A stretch of DNA of 5,827 nt. It comes from an uncultured Acetobacteraceae bacterium (GTDB taxonomy: Bacteria; Pseudomonadota; Alphaproteobacteria; Acetobacterales; Acetobacteraceae). The stretch spans positions 1 to 5,827 of the forward strand of contig CALGVL010000417.1 in NCBI GenBank assembly GCA_937930165.1. Reading direction: 5' to 3'. Shown here piece by piece: positions 4,485-5,827 of the stretch. The notes beneath the pieces are model-generated. The model had not been told where the DNA came from and did no database searches. It saw nothing but the letters and a program-made list of their open reading frames with translations. Made by a program: the position numbers and the translations under genes. How positions within the stretch are numbered: position 1 is the first letter of the stretch; every line of letters starts with the position of its first letter.

Positions 4485-5827
4485 ATGGCGGCTGCCGAGG
4501 CGACGGGCGAGGAACTGCGCCTCCCCGATGCCGAATTGGACGCAAGCCGCGTCGCCCTGGCGTCCAGCGACGCGAAATTGCGCCTGGCGCTGGAAGCCGC
4601 CCGCATGGCCACCTGGGAATGGGATGTCGAAACCGACGCGGTCCTGGGCTCGGTGGGCCGCGAGGCACTCTATGGCCGCACCCCGGGCACGCTCCCGACC
4701 CGCGCGGCAGTGCTGGCGGCCGTGCATCCCGAGGACCGCATGCGTGCCGAAGCGACCATCTTCCGCGCCATGCACCGCCAGCCCGGCGAGGAAGAATTCG
4801 ACGCCGTCGAGTTCCGCATCATCACGCCGGACGGCCGCATCCGCTGGCTGCGCTCCCAGGGCCGGGTGACGGAGCGGGATCCGGCCACCGGCCGTCCCCT
4901 GCGCGCGGCAGGCGTCACCTTCGACATCACCGAGCGCCGGCAGGCCGAGGCGGAAGCGGAGCAGACCAGGGCGGCAATCCATGCGATCTATGAATCGGTG
5001 CCGGTCGGCCTGGGGCTGATCGACCGCCAGGGGCGGGTGGTCTGCATGAATGCGCGCCTCGGCGCCATTCTCGGCATGCCGGCCGGGGAGCAGGCCGGGC
5101 GCCGCCTGCGCGAGATCCTGCCAGCGGCGGTGGTGGAGCCGATGGAGAAGGCGCACCGGCGCGTCATCGCGGAGGCCAGGCCCGTGACCGGGCTGGAACT
5201 GGTCTGCGAGACGGAGGCGGGGCCCGGCGACTTCCGCTACTGGGTAGCCAATTTCCAGCCCATCCGGCGGGAGCCGGAGGGAAAGGGCGAGGCCGTCGCC
5301 GCCAGCCTGATGCTGGAGGACGTGACCGACCGCCGGCGCGCCGAGGCGCGGCGTGACCTGCTGGCGCGGGAGGTGGACCATCGCGCCAAGAACGCGCTGG
5401 CGGTGGTCCAGGCGGCGGTCCGGCTGACCCGCGCCGAGCACCCTGCCGACTTCGCCCGCGCGGTGGAGGGCCGCATCGCCGCGGTGGCGCGGGCGCAGAC
5501 CCTGCTGGCCGAGAGCCATTGGAAGGGCGCCGACCTCCGCGCCCTGCTGGAAGGCGCGCTCTCGGCCTTCCTCGGCACCGCCGAGGGGGCGGGCGAGCGG
5601 GTCCGGCTAGACGGCCCCGCGGTCACTCTCGCCCCCGCCGCGGCGCAGCCGCTTTCCATGGCGGTGCATGAACTGGCCACCAATGCGACGAAATACGGCG
5701 CCCTCTCGGCCCCGGGCGGGCAGCTAAGCGTCACCTGGCGGATCGATGCCGAGGCCGGCCTGCTGCGGCTGCGCTGGGAGGAGACGGGCGGCCCGCGCAT
5801 CGAAGCCGCGCCGGCGCGGCGTGGCTT
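4485..5827 (+). CDS. PAS-PAS-HWE family sensor histidine kinase (3' truncated by window edge)
   Basis: This soluble two-component sensor kinase has 447 residues visible and no stop before the right edge. It has no signal peptide or membrane helix, so it should sense a cytoplasmic cue. A short alanine-rich helical lead (1-38) precedes PAS domain 1 (about 30-155, PAS_3-like: WEWDVET, HPEDR, EFRIITPDGRIRWL, ending FDITERR). PAS domain 2 (about 163-288) ends LEDVTDRRRAEA. Neither PAS shows the LOV flavin-binding cysteine motif. The HWE phosphoacceptor box is DHRAKNALAVVQ with His299. The N-box is HELATNATKYGALS (His395, Asn400), and the WEE at 431-433 is the W-x-E motif that, with the N-box His, defines the family. 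The sequence stops at RRGF, just before the expected glycine-rich G2 box, so only the end of the ATPase domain is missing. ATG 4485 is chosen for its AAAGGGA site, and GTG 4425 would add 20 residues of similar helix. No partner response regulator is in the window. Confidence 0.92.
   Translation, partial: MAAAEATGEELRLPDAELDASRVALASSDAKLRLALEAARMATWEWDVETDAVLGSVGREALYGRTPGTLPTRAAVLAAVHPEDRMRAEATIFRAMHRQPGEEEFDAVEFRIITPDGRIRWLRSQGRVTERDPATGRPLRAAGVTFDITERRQAEAEAEQTRAAIHAIYESVPVGLGLIDRQGRVVCMNARLGAILGMPAGEQAGRRLREILPAAVVEPMEKAHRRVIAEARPVTGLELVCETEAGPGDFRYWVANFQPIRREPEGKGEAVAASLMLEDVTDRRRAEARRDLLAREVDHRAKNALAVVQAAVRLTRAEHPADFARAVEGRIAAVARAQTLLAESHWKGADLRALLEGALSAFLGTAEGAGERVRLDGPAVTLAPAAAQPLSMAVHELATNATKYGALSAPGGQLSVTWRIDAEAGLLRLRWEETGGPRIEAAPARRG

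Noticed and set aside
4296..5519. A 407-codon open frame on the minus strand opposite the sensor kinase
   Set aside because: It is rich in Arg, His, Gly and Pro with no recognisable domain, as expected from the reverse strand of a GC-rich gene. The plus-strand frame carries full PAS and HWE kinase motifs.

Overview
The window is a GC-rich, gene-dense stretch of bacterial chromosome. The high GC, the HWE-type sensor kinase, a Bug/TctC-type solute-binding protein and an alphaproteobacterial-looking L33 together suggest an alphaproteobacterium. Acetobacteraceae (Roseomonas-like) is my best guess. That is inferred from gene style, not from a marker gene comparison. I saw no mobile element, tRNA, rRNA or CRISPR array.

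Layout, left to right. (1) Bases 1-953, plus strand: the 3' part of an S41 carboxy-terminal processing protease, with the PDZ end and the full Ser/Lys catalytic domain present. (2) Bases 954-1144: an intergenic stretch with a duplicated 23-bp hairpin-forming repeat and a sigma70-like promoter. (3) Bases 1145-1312, plus strand: rpmG, ribosomal protein L33, 55 aa. (4) Bases 1333-1356: a perfect 10-bp-stem hairpin between rpmG and the convergent operon, overlapping the last codons of the latter. (5) Bases 4244 down to 1349, minus strand: three genes joined by two ATGA start/stop overlaps, in the order purine-type NCS2/AzgA permease, NodB-fold deacetylase-like protein, TctC/Bug periplasmic binding protein. 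(6) Bases 4245-4484: a divergent upstream region. (7) Bases 4485 to the right edge, plus strand: a soluble PAS-PAS-HWE histidine kinase, cut by the window end within its ATPase domain.

The protease and rpmG are housekeeping genes. The most interesting part is the tightly coupled minus-strand operon. A nucleobase permease, a deacetylase-fold enzyme whose usual metal-ligand Asp is Asn, and an orphan solute-binding receptor are translated as one unit. That suggests a shared uptake or catabolic task, but the substrate cannot be read from the sequence. The divergent kinase could sense a related signal, though adjacency is the only evidence.
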